Below are positions 22,774-34,123 of a stretch of 64,000 nt of DNA, piece after piece. The position numbers and the translations under genes were made by a program. The stretch is taken from NCBI GenBank assembly GCA_032821775.1, contig JAVLRN010000003.1, positions 496,001 to 560,000 on the forward strand, read 5' to 3'. Each line of letters begins with the position of its first letter. Within the stretch, counting starts at the first letter, position 1. Under the pieces are notes generated by a model, which ran no database searches, was not told where the DNA came from, and saw only the letters and a list, made by a program, of their open reading frames with translations. This DNA is from Sanguinoderma infundibulare. Its lineage: Eukaryota; Basidiomycota; Agaricomycetes; Polyporales; Polyporaceae.

Positions 22774-24094
22774 TCAAACGCCGCTGGTAATCCAGTACAT
22801 GGTGGCTGCGTTGATTATCACCTGTAGAAGAAGTATCGGAGCATGTACGGGGAGGTGAACAGAGCGAGCTCACGTCGGAGCCGCAGAGAAGGAGGCAGAG
22901 CCACCCCCGCTCTAAGCCACGCATCACGGTAAGGTAAGTAACGTTGGCGGATGAGCCGGCCAGGGCGACAGCAGAGCCACTGTGAACATGAACACGGTTG
23001 GGAGGCGTCAAAAGAGGGTACTGGATCAACAATCGAAACGTGAGATTACTCACTAGAGACTCCGCTTCGCCAATCGTCTTAACCCCGGAGTCAGCGTACA
23101 GGCGAAGAGGGGCCACACGAAGAACAAGGTGAGAAGCACGTTGACAAACCTGAACGGCGAAATTCGCGTGAATCGTTGCCCAGGGCAAGCGCAATCGATA
23201 TCGGAAGAGCACTTACGAATCGTAAATCAGAACGACGTACGGAGAAACGATGTGCTCGCCAATGATGCACAGTCCGTCCTCACGAAAATACGCGACGTCG
23301 TCTATGCCATGTGCGGAACGACATGGTGAGCATATACCTCGATGATAGTTGTAGTCGTATGTACGCACTCAGAAGCAACATGACAATCACGCCAGCGTAG
23401 CCGGAGACGCAGAACAGGCACATGAGATACGTTCTGCAGTGTAACCGTCCCTTGGTGGAGTCGACGGAGAAGACGATGTATACCCTCTCGGCTGATATTC
23501 TATGTCAGTACGGCATACAACAGGATACGCGGCACGAGAGTTGGACGCACCGAGGAATAAATAAATAGTCCCCTTAGTGAGTCCATAGAAGAGTAGGCAA
23601 GAGTAAACGCCGGCTCGGCATACGAGTTCGCTGTGCTCCAAACCCAAGCTGTTTACCAGAATGCAAACTGGGCGTGGAGAGGAAACAGGCGAGGTTTCGG
23701 TTTGGCTCGCGGAATGGAATACAAGTGAATTGGGAATACGCACTTGTGAAGAAGAAGCCCCATCTGACAATGGACACCAAGCTGAGAATGGACGACCTGA
23801 GTGCGAGAAGAAAAACGGGTGGAGACTCACACCGCTGCATGGTTGACGAAGACGAGGATACGCGGCCAGGAAACGCATTGAAGTATCCATCTTAGCTTCC
23901 GGGATAGCAGCGCAGAGGCTAGAGCGACACCTTTATGGATCACTTCTCAGCCTCCTGCACGTAATGTGGGCGGAGAGATACTCACCAAGAATATTGACCA
24001 CTATACTCAAAATCTCCAAGCCGATGGTAGGAAAACGCCCCGAGGGCTGGATTTTCCGAGCTTCGAGCGCATGCCTAGACACAGATGCCGACAT
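22774..24094 (-). CDS. Multi-pass membrane protein of unknown function, 242 aa, nine exons
   Basis: Exons, right to left: 24094-23986, 23930-23831, 23796-23744, 23667-23551, 23491-23369, 23301-23217, 23149-23054, 22979-22874 and 22821-22774. Together they give 729 nt in consistent phase from ATG to TGA. The product has about six or seven hydrophobic segments, including VSSILSLVSIVRWGFFF, VYSCLLFYGLTKGTIYLFL, YLMCLFCVSGYAGVIVMLLL and VNVLLTLFFVWPLF. Features such as ERVYIV, EDGLCIIG...YD and a C-terminal W-xx-L-C-x-CGSDV...N match a large polypore family of membrane proteins with no assigned role (recalled, not searched). Intron 2 as modelled is only 34 nt, below the usual minimum, so that border may be slightly wrong. 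Confidence 0.8.
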
Positions 24095-24302
24095 CGTGGC
24101 CAGGAACTACGCGGCTGCTCGCGGTAGCGACGATGGAGGGAGAGAAGATGCTCGGCTCCTAATTGGCACTGGCACCGTACTGCGTCCATGGAGCGCGAAT
24201 AGGGGCGTTCACGGTGTCACGGTCGAGTCTGTGACCCATCGCCATCTCACGAACCAATCCGGTTGGCAGCGGGTGTGGACGACCATCTTAGATCTCCAGC
24301 GT

Positions 24303-26685
24303 TAGTCTCGATACTCTCGATACCGTAACTTTATTACAAGTACGTCACGGGACTTGACTTTTTCCACGCCACACTCCCCTGTTTCGACGTCGACGGCCTC
24401 GCTCCTCTCCCGCTCTTCAGACGGTACTCTCTCCAGAATAGCGTCAACAAATTCCGGTGGCAACATATTCGCAGGATGCGCCCTCAACGACGTCTACTAC
24501 TTCGCAGGCAGCTTCTCGTCAGTAGGCGGTACGAACGCCAGCCACATCGCGTCCTATTCGTCTTCCCAGAACACGATCTCCGCCCTGGGCCAGAACGGCC
24601 CTGACGGTGTCATCCGTGCCCTCTACTGCGACTCGTCCCGGAAACAGGTGTGGGCAGGTGGCCAATTCAGCTCTCCAGGCCCGTCCGTCGCGGTGGGGAT
24701 ACCGTGTCGTCCGGGTCTGCAACTTCCTTTGGCAAACTGACCGGCGCGGCCGCCCAAGTTCTCTCTACCACGTCCAACTCGTCCCAGTCCAGTCTTTACG
24801 AGCGACGCCTCTCCCCACATTCGATGCTGGCGGCCGTTGTGATGCGTGTTGGTGGCCCTCAAGCACCCAGCCGCGCATGATCGTCCGTTGAAGCAATGTA
24901 GAAAGGAGAGCAGGCCGGCGGGGGGAGATTTAGAAGTGCGCCCCGTACCGATACGACTTCGGTGCTCTGGACTGTTCTGTGCATACAGCGCACTTGAGAG
25001 GCATCCGGGAAGCCTGAACGCCTGAACGCCTGAACGCTGTGTCTTGGCAAGCGATGACGAGGTTCGAAAGGCTGGCTCACGAGGTGGTCCGCATCCGTCT
25101 TCCGGGATCTGGCCGATGTCCGCCTTTGCCTCAGGCTTCGCCTTTGCTTTCTTCTCCCCGTCATCCGACGACCAGTCGTCCTCGCTGCTGTCCCGATCCT
25201 CGTCACCGTCTTCGTCTTCACCGTCGTCATTTCCCTCATCTCCACCCTCATCGTCATCCACGTCCATCTTGTCGTCCTTCTTCTCCGCCTCCGCCTTCTT
25301 CACCGCCTCTTCTTCCTCGGTCTTCTCATTATTCACCGTGCTGCGCTCGAGCAGCTTCCGCACGACTACAGGTAGATCGAGCTACGCACCGAGATGCTGC
25401 GCGGTCCCGCGGTCCATCATGCGCGCCGTCATGCGCGCACCCGCATCGATGAGCTCGCACGCAATGTCGACCGCCTTGGCGAGATCGCGATTTGGAGCGG
25501 GGTTCGTCCGACGTGACAGTCGAGCCGTACAAGTGACAGCGACGCTACAGTAGCTCGAAGCAAGTCTGAAAGTCGGTGTTAAGAACGTCAACACTAGCGA
25601 AAGCGGTTCAAGATAGGACTAGATCGCCACTTATTGGATGTAAATGAATGCGTCCGAGATCATTGGGCCTCTTCCTCCAGAGCCCAAACAACAAGATAAC
25701 GCTCGCGAACGAGACGACGATCGTCGCGCCGCTCAACGGCTACCAGTACGTGCCCATCGAGACCGCCGAGCCCGTCAACGACCGCTCGCTCGAGCCCTGG
25801 ACCGACTGTCCGGTAAGTCCCCGTTCGTCCTTTGGAAACGGAACCGTGGCCATTAACGGTACCCACAACCCCAATGTCCCATTCTCATCCGGCGCGACTT
25901 CCTTTCCGTCCTCCCTCGTCCCTGTGCCCCTCGACGGCGCGCAGGTGACTGCCGGCGCATCATCTTCGGACAGCAACTTCAACATTTGTCCTGCTGGTGC
26001 CTATGTCGCTGGTACTACATGGCTCGCGGCGCCGTCGACGGGAGTCAGGCCGTCATCGCCGTTCGCAAGTTCACAGTTGCAAGGGGCGCTCGGCTCGGCA
26101 ACACCTTCTTGGATGGACGAGGCACTATCATCCTCATCTCGATCGCCATCGCCGCCGGGATCATCTTCGTCCTCGCGCTGATCGAGATCCTCTGGACGCT
26201 CTTCGCGTGCCGCGACGATAAGGTCGGCGCGATCCACCACGAGGACTTTGACGTACCACGACGACTCGACCCACCGCTCGTCCTCGCTCCTCGAGCACGT
26301 CAACGCCGCCACGCGCTCCGCCATCCTTCAGAACCCCTTCGGGCCCAGCGCGGAGAAGGAGATGGGCCGCGGCGGAAGATCCCTTCAACGACCCCGGGAG
26401 CAACTATATACGTACGGAGACGCCCACGGACGCGCTCGTCGTCGGCGTGTTCGACGACGAGGAGCCGACCAGGCCGGCGTATGCGCGTTACTCGTTGGAC
26501 GCCAAGGGCGAGGGCGAGCTTGCGCTTAGAACGGGCCAAGCGCTCGAGATTCTAGACGATAGAGACGCTGCGTACGTGCCCACCTCTCTCGCACGCGCGT
26601 ACTTGTACTGACTGGAGACGCTCTGCAGATGGTGGTAGGCACGGGATGCCCGGAAGGCGTCGTGCCTGCAGCATACGCGCACTAA
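24303..26685 (+). pseudogene. RAX2-like cortical polarity protein, degraded remnant
   Basis: RAX2 is a large membrane glycoprotein marking growth sites. An N-terminal repeat segment is clear at 24390-24690 (STNSGGNIFAGCALNDVYYF, then GGQF). The frame then shifts near 24690 and continues as FGKLTGAAAQVLS. About 750 bp of unrelated sequence follows. From 25690 the distal part returns (TLANETTIVAPLNGYQYVPI, NICPAGAYVAGTTW). A frameshift at about 26020 leads to a transmembrane helix (26137-26200) followed by LFACRDDKVG and an SH3-like tail (ARYSLDAKGEGELAL). The last exon has an in-frame TAG where AWWYARD is expected, and the closing GVVPAAYAH is in another frame. At about 2.4 kb it is far shorter than intact RAX2 genes (over 1000 codons). 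Confidence 0.75.
24900..25600 (-). pseudogene. Antisense fragment of an acidic-tailed gene inside the RAX2 remnant
   Basis: On the minus strand, 25540-25060 reads as coherent protein: an N-terminal stretch (NPAPNRDLAKAVDIACELID), one TAG near 25380 that may lie in a small intron, LDLPVVVRKLLE, then a Lys/Glu- and Asp/Glu-rich tail typical of nuclear proteins. It has no start, and its end runs into a 9-bp tandem repeat of GCGTTCAGG (minus strand, about 25012-25040). Gene identity is unknown. Its position between RAX2 segments indicates insertion or rearrangement. Confidence 0.5.
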
Positions 26686-27169
26686 ACTATTCGCCTTACG
26701 AACCGTTTTCTCGAACCGTTCCCCCGGACCCCAAACGAGACTCTTTGCTTTCGTGGCATCCTTTGGTTAATAATGCCCGTGGTTTTTGATACCCCATGCA
26801 TGCCCATGACAAGACCGACCCTGAGGTCGTTCGCTCACGTTTATCATCCCTCGTCCTCCGTACTGCGCCAGCGCGTGGTTGGACATGCTGTCACTATGCA
26901 AAAATAGTTCCACCGTCAACTTATGACGTGTGTCTTGTGGAGAAGTACTAAAGACAGAGTCCTCATACGGAAAGGTCCCAGGAGGAAACGCAAACGAGAT
27001 GCGAAGAAAACCTACTATGAACTACTACTGTACGAGCAGAGTAACGACAGATTCGTAAAGGATGGTTATGTATAGACGTATCCTAGGAAGGTCCACTAAT
27101 GTCCGAGCGCGGAGGAGAATGTGAGGACTTTGCACACGGGAATCGTAGTACTCCAGAAGGGAAAGCCGT
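26686..27169. other. Intergenic, no gene seen
   Basis: Space between the RAX2 remnant and the 3' end of the laccase gene. Only short shadow frames. Confidence 0.7.
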
Positions 27170-29112
27170 TTACTGGTCGTCCGAGCTAAGCGTGTCGTAC
27201 GTCGGGCAGAGGTTGTTCCACGCCTCGGTCGTCTTGAAGTTCGATATCGCAGGCTGGTCCTCGACGAAGACGACCGCCAGGCCGGCCCCGGCGTGCGGGT
27301 CAATGTGGCAGTGGAGGAACCAGGGGCCGGGGTTGTCAGTCTGTGATATGTTACATATACGCGCAGCGCGCGTTCGCCCCTCGTCAGTCAGTCTCGAGTA
27401 ACAACAACACGGCAAAAGGAGTGAGGATGGACGTACCCTGAAGCGGATCGTGACGTTGTCGCCTTTGGTCCCGGTGTTGACGACGTCGCGGCGGGGAGGG
27501 TTGATGTAGTTGTACGTGTCGCTGCCCGCGCTGCGGACGACGGAGAAGGAGTGCTGTAATCGCCAACCAGGAAAGGTCAGTACTGATACGAATCTTTAAT
27601 CCTGTCAGAATCGCATTGGATTTGACGTACGCCGTGGAGGTGCATCGGGTGCGGGGCGCCGCGGTTGTCCGTCATGGGGAAGGAGAGCTCGACGGTCGCG
27701 TTGGGCGGGAGGGTGTAGATGCTGCCGCTCGGGAGGAGGTCCGACGCGTTCGCTGCGCCGCTCATGAGCTGGAGGAGGACGGGCACAGTGGGGCTGACGT
27801 ATGTCTGGTTGTTGACGTAAAAGGACGAGCCGTTCAATGTGATGTAGAGGTTGAGCGCGTAGTCCACGCCGCCGGGGAACGGTTCTCCCGGAGCAAGCAT
27901 CGCGTCGAGAGGCATGAGAGCCGTCTCGTCCAGCGGCGCCGTGCTGTTCGTCTGGGTTGTCGTGGGTTCCGCCTCGGGAGCGCCCTGGTAGCGGAGGATC
28001 GCCGAGTTGATGCCACCCTCGAAGCTGGAGGCGCCCCTGCTTGGGAGCGCGCGAATCCAGTAGTTGTCGACCTCTTGATCCGCGGCGAGGACGAACGAGT
28101 AGCGCTGGCCGGGAAAGATGTCCAACTGGTCGACCGGAAGCGGCAGATGATTGATCCCGTCGACCTCGATAATCGTCATGTCGTGGTTGTCGATCGAGAA
28201 CGTGAAGTATGGATCGCCAGACATGCAGATGATGCGGAAGCGGTAACGCTTGCCCTGGGTGACGTTGACTACTGCTAGGGGTGTCGAGCCACCGCCGACG
28301 TAACGACCGAGACCGTTGATGAGGACGGCGTCGGTAGAAGTCCTGGATTCCTATTAGCGAACACAGAAAAGGATGTCTCAATAGGACGCACGGGAAAGCG
28401 ATGAGCGGCGCGGCGGTGTGATACCAGTCGGACAGCGTGATAACGGTCGACTCTGTTTTACGGTCAGCGCGAGAGTGCAAGAAGCAAAATGCTACCTCAC
28501 CATCGTCGACATCATACAGGTACGCCTGGGGATCGTTTGGATCATAGATGACCATGGGTCCGCGCAGGCCGTCAATGTACTGGGTGGATAGATGGCTATG
28601 GTACCAGAACGTGCCCGCCTGGACTGGACAGGAGAACTCGTAGAGGAACGAGTCGCCCGACACAATCGGGCACTGGTTTACAAACGCAGGACCATCCGCC
28701 CAGTTGGTGTCTTGCTGGTTGACGCCGTGGAAGTGCTGAGCAGGATAGACTAATCAGGTGTGGATCGCATGTAGACAAATACGTTCATACATACCACCGT
28801 TGTGGACTTGAGCATCGTCTTGTCGGTGAGCTCGTTGACGACGTTGACCTTGAACTTGTCCCCCTGTTGGTACGTGCGACGTGTATGTTAACTTCGGATG
28901 GCGAAGCGCAACGCATAAAAACGTACCTTGTTGCCCGTAATCAGCGGGCCCGGGTATTGACCGTTCATGACAATGGCGGCACGACTGTACCCATCCGGCG
29001 CAACGTCCGCGTTAGAGATTGTCAAGTTGGAAATTGGACCGATGGCGGCGAGAGCGGAGGTGAGCGAAAGACTCAATACAGGGAGTAGTGAGAGAGGCGA
29101 TCGCCGAGACAT
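27170..29112 (-). CDS. Laccase (multicopper oxidase, benzenediol:oxygen oxidoreductase)
   Basis: Secreted enzyme oxidising phenols while reducing O2 to water. Exons: 29112-28927, 28864-28795, 28735-28501, 28452-28392, 28342-27631, 27553-27437 and 27340-27170; about 516 aa, the usual laccase size. Residues 1-21 form a signal peptide ([14 protein letters not shown]). Copper motifs are HFHG...NWADG...[25 protein letters not shown] and [17 protein letters not shown]; the axial position ten residues after Cys is Leu. The C-terminus [11 protein letters not shown] is typical. Oddities: HFHGVNQ replaces [14 protein letters not shown] lacks the usual Cys, and SGDPY replaces SCDPN. Exon 2 as written (70 nt) is one base too long for the frame because of a G5 run at its acceptor (28860-28864): a real frameshift or a sequencing error. 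Confidence 0.9.
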
Positions 29113-29215
29113 TTCGACAAATGAATGGACGGGACGACGATCCCGAAACGGACAGGAATAATAGCTTTGAAAGGGGAAGATTGTTGCAGGGAGGTCAGTA
29201 GTGAACGTCGGCGCA

Positions 29216-29225
29216 CATCTTTATA
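29216..29225 (-). promoter_or_regulatory. TATA box of the laccase gene
   Basis: TATAAAGATG on the minus strand, about 105 bp upstream of the laccase ATG. Confidence 0.55.
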
Positions 29226-30189
29226 CCTCGTGGTGACCTCAAATGTCGTCGCTCGTTCGATATCAAAACGAGCGAAGCGAAGCGTTGCAGGCTATCCCTT
29301 TCTGGCAGTCGGGCGGACGCGACGAGTCGGGACAGGTCGGGACCGCGCCGTACCGCCGCGTCGGTTCCAGTCATTAATGGACACCCGACAACCAACATAC
29401 GCGTGGAACCAGGCCTGTACAACCGAGGTTGAAGTACATAATAAGACCGTTACTGGGCGTGACGGGATCTATAGATGCAGTGCGTTTAGATGGTAAGAGT
29501 AGTTCTGCGAGCATCTCGACGAAGAGGACAGCGCCTACGAGCCTCGAGGTGCCCGGAGCATGCCTCGAGTTGTCTGGACGCAGTGCGTTTAAGTATCGAC
29601 CCGGGGCAATGAGTGAATATTGCTTCCGACGACCTGGTGCCATTTCCCGGAGCAATATATGCGCGCCAGCGTCAACATTCATGATGATCTGCAGGGCTTT
29701 GCAAGATGGTACCGGCGGCACGGAGACAATGCTAAATGCGATGAAGGGAGAAGTCTGAATCCTCCCTGTCCTTGTCAATCGAATTCCATGTGGCGGGAGA
29801 CGGCTAAGTGACGCCAGGAAAGTTCCGGCTGCCCGGACTGAACTGTGGTGTCATAAATTTTGTTGGATCAGACCGGATGACACGAGCACTCTCACTTCCC
29901 TACACGTCTTCTCGTGACCAGTCTGTTCGGCGATGAGAGATCCAAGCTCCCTGGCTGAGAATCACCGAACAGGTTGGGCGCCCGGGCGCCCTCTTGGCAC
30001 ATCGGGTCGTGTGGATTTGACTTTGTGAAATTCTCCTCTAGATCGCCGATTAGAGCAACTGCAATGGGAAGCGCAAATGAACTCAAACCCCCGAGATCGA
30101 TGATGATGTCGGATAGGAATCAGTCCATGACTGTTCGCTCGGTACGAAGTCGCCCTAGGTGTCTATCACGAGGTCTAATTGCAGCATGT
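29226..30189. other. Laccase upstream region, no gene seen
   Basis: Open frames here are short, on both strands, and without family features. The segment would hold laccase regulatory DNA and the 3' end of the MFS gene. No regulatory motif could be assigned with confidence. Confidence 0.5.
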
Positions 30190-32390
30190 TCATGCGTGCC
30201 TAGCATATCTGCTCGCAGTCCGTATCCGCTCTCCGAATCTCCAGAACAAGAATGGTCTACCATAAGCGTCAGAGATCGTCAGCGTCACGGGTCGGGGCGG
30301 AGGACGTACGCTGGGATTCCGATTGCGATGGCCGCGCACGCCAGGATCGTGTTCCCTCTCCCGAACCCGAGTGTCGTGTACATCGCCGGCGCAAACAAAG
30401 GCATGCCAAATGCTGCGAGCGACCGGACGAACAAGACCGCTGCGAGCGCTGTAACTTGAGCGTCAGACACCGCCGACCGCGGACGAGGAAAAAACCGGAC
30501 CTGAAGCGGCGTGGAGATCGAACGCGTCGATCACGTACATCGTGATGGTCTGGAAGTTGAGTCCGAGTCCGGCCCCGATGATTACGATGCCGACGTCTGG
30601 GATAATCCAGTGGATGTTGGGGCGTGCTGTCCACCCTGTGATGAGTAGGCCAATGGGGAGCAGGAATACTCCGGGGACCATTGGCGCTGCGATTTGGACA
30701 TATAACTCAGCTCGTGCGGAATTTGATGGCAAAGAAGCAGCCTACGGAGTCTGTACTCGGGCTTGCCGACACCGCCGTGCTTGTCTTTCAGATATTTATA
30801 AATGACGTCAAGATATCGCGCATTGAGCTGGGACAGGCTCGTCATGCCGATACCTAGCGCGAGGTAGTGCAGGCCGGCTATCCCGATCGACTCGCCGTAC
30901 ACGCCTTGGAAGATCATGGGCATCGTTGTCAAAAATACTGCACAGAAGTTGTAAGCCCGATGGGCGATGCACGCTGGAGCGATACGTGAGAGCCGCACCG
31001 TACATCGTCCCGTAGACGAACGCCATATACGCCCCGAAGAGTTGTATGATGGGCTCCCGGAGGAGGAAAAGGAATGGCCGGACAAGGGCTTTCTGGACGA
31101 GGTTGCGCCATCTGAGCGAAATTAGTCTCCGCGCATTCTCACATGGACCGACAGAACAACGCACTGTCTATCGGGACCATCAAACACTGTCCGGATCTCC
31201 AAGGATCCTACTCCACTGTTCGTCTGCGCATTCTTGCGTATGCCAGAAGCCTTACGGTCTAGCAGGACTGGTGCATACGCTGCGTGATATTGAGGTGAGG
31301 CAGGTGCCGATACATATATTGTATATCGGCTCACTTTCTCTCAGGAAGACGATGCCCACAGCTTGTATCGCACCGTCTAGGATCGAAGTCGACCAAAACT
31401 GGGCCACCTCTCATCAGCCTCTTCTCAGCCAGGTAGTGTTCCGCGTGAGCTTTACGTACCACCCATTGCCAAGTAGTCTTCTCGGCTATCCACGCCCCAC
31501 AGATTGGCCCAATAACGGGACCCACAAAGGTGGCGAAGTTGTACGCCGCTATTGCGTTCCCGCGCTGCTCGGGATACCAGACATCGCCAATGACCGCACC
31601 GCCGACCTCATAAGACACCTCGTGAGCGAACAACAGATAAATGGAGTGCGCGAGGCCCGCTTACCGTCTGCGCCCCGCTGCCTCCAAAGCCGGCAAGGAA
31701 ACGAAAGGCAATCAGCTGGCCTTTGTTCTGCGCGAACGCGCACCCGAGGTTCCACGCTGTGGGAGACCCGGGTGCATGTGAGCATGGCCACATAAAGCCC
31801 CAAAAGTCGGTCGAGACGCACCAAGGTACCACATATTCGCCAGCTGCAGGACCCTCGCCCGACCGAACAACTCGCTCAGCGGGCCGATGATGAGCGTCCC
31901 GAGCGCTACAAGTCATCACCGCCGCGGTTCCCTGTTGATGAACTAAGTCCGGCGAATCTTGCGATGCAGACGATCGTACCGTATGCGGCGACAAAGCTCG
32001 ACGTGAGCATCGCTTTGACGGCGGAGCTGCTCACGCCGAACCGCACAGCAGCTTGGTCTTCGGCGGGCGCCATGATCGAGGAGGAGACAGGGCTCATGAA
32101 GGCGTAGGCGGAGATGAGGATCGTCACGAGCCATTTCTTCTTGAGGTCCCAGCTGAGGAGGAGGGGGTAAGTGAAATAGGGAGAAGAGGTGAACGCGCCG
32201 CTGACTTCTTGGGATTCTTTGGGTCATCGGGACCATCCCAATCGACAATGTAGGGATCTTGGCTTTGCGAGGATTTCTCAGCATCTTCGGGATTCTCCAC
32301 AGTTGCCTCGTCAGAGCCCAACCGAGTTGCATGGCGATCGGGTTTCGCTGGGTGAGCCTGAATCGACGGGGATTCTACGATTGAGGACAT
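30190..32390 (-). CDS. Major facilitator superfamily transporter, DHA1 (drug/polyamine:H+ antiporter) type, 521 aa
   Basis: Twelve exons in consistent phase: 32390-32206, 32152-31980, 31905-31822, 31756-31665, 31618-31460, 31407-31335, 31267-31165, 31111-30999, 30937-30746, 30686-30501, 30448-30310 and 30256-30190 (1566 nt). The cytosolic N-terminus contains DWDGPDDPKNPKN, usual for fungal DHA1 carriers. Motif A GPLSELFGRARV follows TM2, and motif C is GPVIGPICGAWIAE. A central loop (IRKNAQTNSGV) and six further helices end in RFGERIRTASRYARHA. ATG 32390 is preferred for its CACC context; an in-frame ATG at 32420 would add ten residues. Substrate cannot be told from sequence; export of toxic aromatics or polyamines is typical of the family. 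Confidence 0.9.
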
Positions 32391-33059
32391 GGTGGTGAAG
32401 CAGGATAAACTGTGACTCATGATGACTGTCAGCCGATTAAAGAAGCGTCCTTCGGCCGAAGACCGGCGAACGCCTCAAACGCCTCAATGACGATAACAAG
32501 AGGTGGCCTGGCCGGAAATAATCGCGAAGGTACTGCGCCGAACGCCGGTCTGTGGTCAATGGGAGTCTGGCGTTAGCTTTACCGACGAACCCTCGCTCGT
32601 CAACGATGTGCTGCTAGTGTCGCTATTGGCAGCCGAGACATCGCACGAAGCCTATACACGGCGGATTACGTCGTAGCAAATACTAGACGCAGAATTTTCG
32701 TGAGTACGAGTTTGATAGTGATTTGGGGAGTCAGTCACAACATGGCCCTCACCGTAGGGTGCAAAGCCAGCGAAATTCCATAGTTAGTCCCCCGGCGCAA
32801 GGTGTCTTGGGTTAGTGGTTGACTTCATATCGTACGTTTGGATCGTTCGCTGCCCAGTCTAGATCGTCGTCCTATGGCGTGAAGTGAAGGAAAGAGAGAT
32901 ACTTTCGCAGTCTCGCACCCGCGGCCGGCACCGGTAAACTCCGACGACACTCCGACTTCAACCGATTATTGCCGATGTCCTGAAATAGTAACTCAGACGC
33001 CTTGAAGGAGGAGGAGGAGAAGGAGGGGATCAATATTCGGCGTGTATCTAATACGATTA
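32391..33059. other. Intergenic, no gene seen
   Basis: Upstream region of the MFS gene. No coding, repeat or RNA signature was recognised. Confidence 0.6.
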
Positions 33060-33600
33060 CGAAGTGTACACCGAACTTCTCGCTGTTGCTCTGCTTCTCG
33101 GGCTTGTTCTCGAACTACACTGCATACGGGGCCAGGTAAGTTGTCTCATCTCGACCAGATTGGATAGTGCACTTACGAGTTACGCGGTAGTCGTCCCCAG
33201 GGATGACCCATGGGACGGTGACCTGGGCGCATCCCAACTTCACGTCGACGTCCTTGGCGAGGATGACTGCCCGGGGGCGATCAGAATGTCTCCTCAGATG
33301 AGATCGAGAAGAGGCAACTTGTCAAACAGCTCGCCCTCGTCCTTGCGGAGGAGCTTAGCCTTGCACGGGGGCTTCGGGTGGCCGTCGTCGCCCCGCTTCG
33401 TAGGCTTCCAATCATCCCCTTCTTCTCCCTGAAAATCAGCGAGGCGACGTCGGTAAGCATGAACCAACACGACCGTGCTGAAGCTGCGTGCCAGGTCACC
33501 TTCTAGCATGAGCCGATTGGCCACACTGTGTCCTTGTTCGGCTGCGTGAAGTTCACTGTGAAGCCATCAGGGGGTGGTTTCGCATGGGGTAAGTCCAATG
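33060..33600 (-). pseudogene. Dead paralogue of the KRE9/KNH1-like small secreted family
   Basis: Minus-strand segments match, in order, the exons of the intact genes at 38031-38777 and 49602-50398: NFTQPNKDTVWPIGS, a Lys-rich exon, VILAKDVDVKLG...TVPWVIPGDDYRV and a short final exon. The first segment has a TAG at 33503-33505 where the intact copies have Gln. The donor after that segment is GC instead of GT, and the last exon starts with a stop. The signal-peptide part was not found. Confidence 0.7.
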
Positions 33601-34123
33601 TTGTGCACCGCCAACACGAACTAAACGCAATACCCGTTCACAGTCTCGATGCGAATTCAACCGGGTATCGGTGACTGCCTAACTTTGCTATTCCGCGTAA
33701 TCCCTCTGGCAGGACACGGAGCCTCCTATCGCTCAAGAAGACAAAATAACATGCCGAAGAACACGGGATCGCATATCCAGATGCAAACTACTTACATGTT
33801 AACAGATGCCGATCGCAACCCCACGGGCACGAAAGTCTTCTAATCACGTTCGCAAGTGGTTGGCGGGCCTTCCACGGACGATGGCGAAATGCAACGAAGT
33901 AATCATTTGGTCTCGACCGTACCTTGAACTCACCTTCAAAGGGGCCGGGCCCGGTCTCCGGTCGTCAGCCCCAACCCAGTCCAAATTTCAACGATGGATA
34001 TCCTTTCACGAAGACCTTGCTCAGCCCCCACTTCCCTCTACTCATACTACGACGTGCTAGACACCCCCACTTCACGCATTCTAATCCCTACTGCTGTGCA
34101 GAAAATCTCTATTCTTCATCGTC
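33601..34123. other. Intergenic, no gene seen
   Basis: Contains the promoter side of the gene starting at 34124. Short frames only. Confidence 0.5.
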
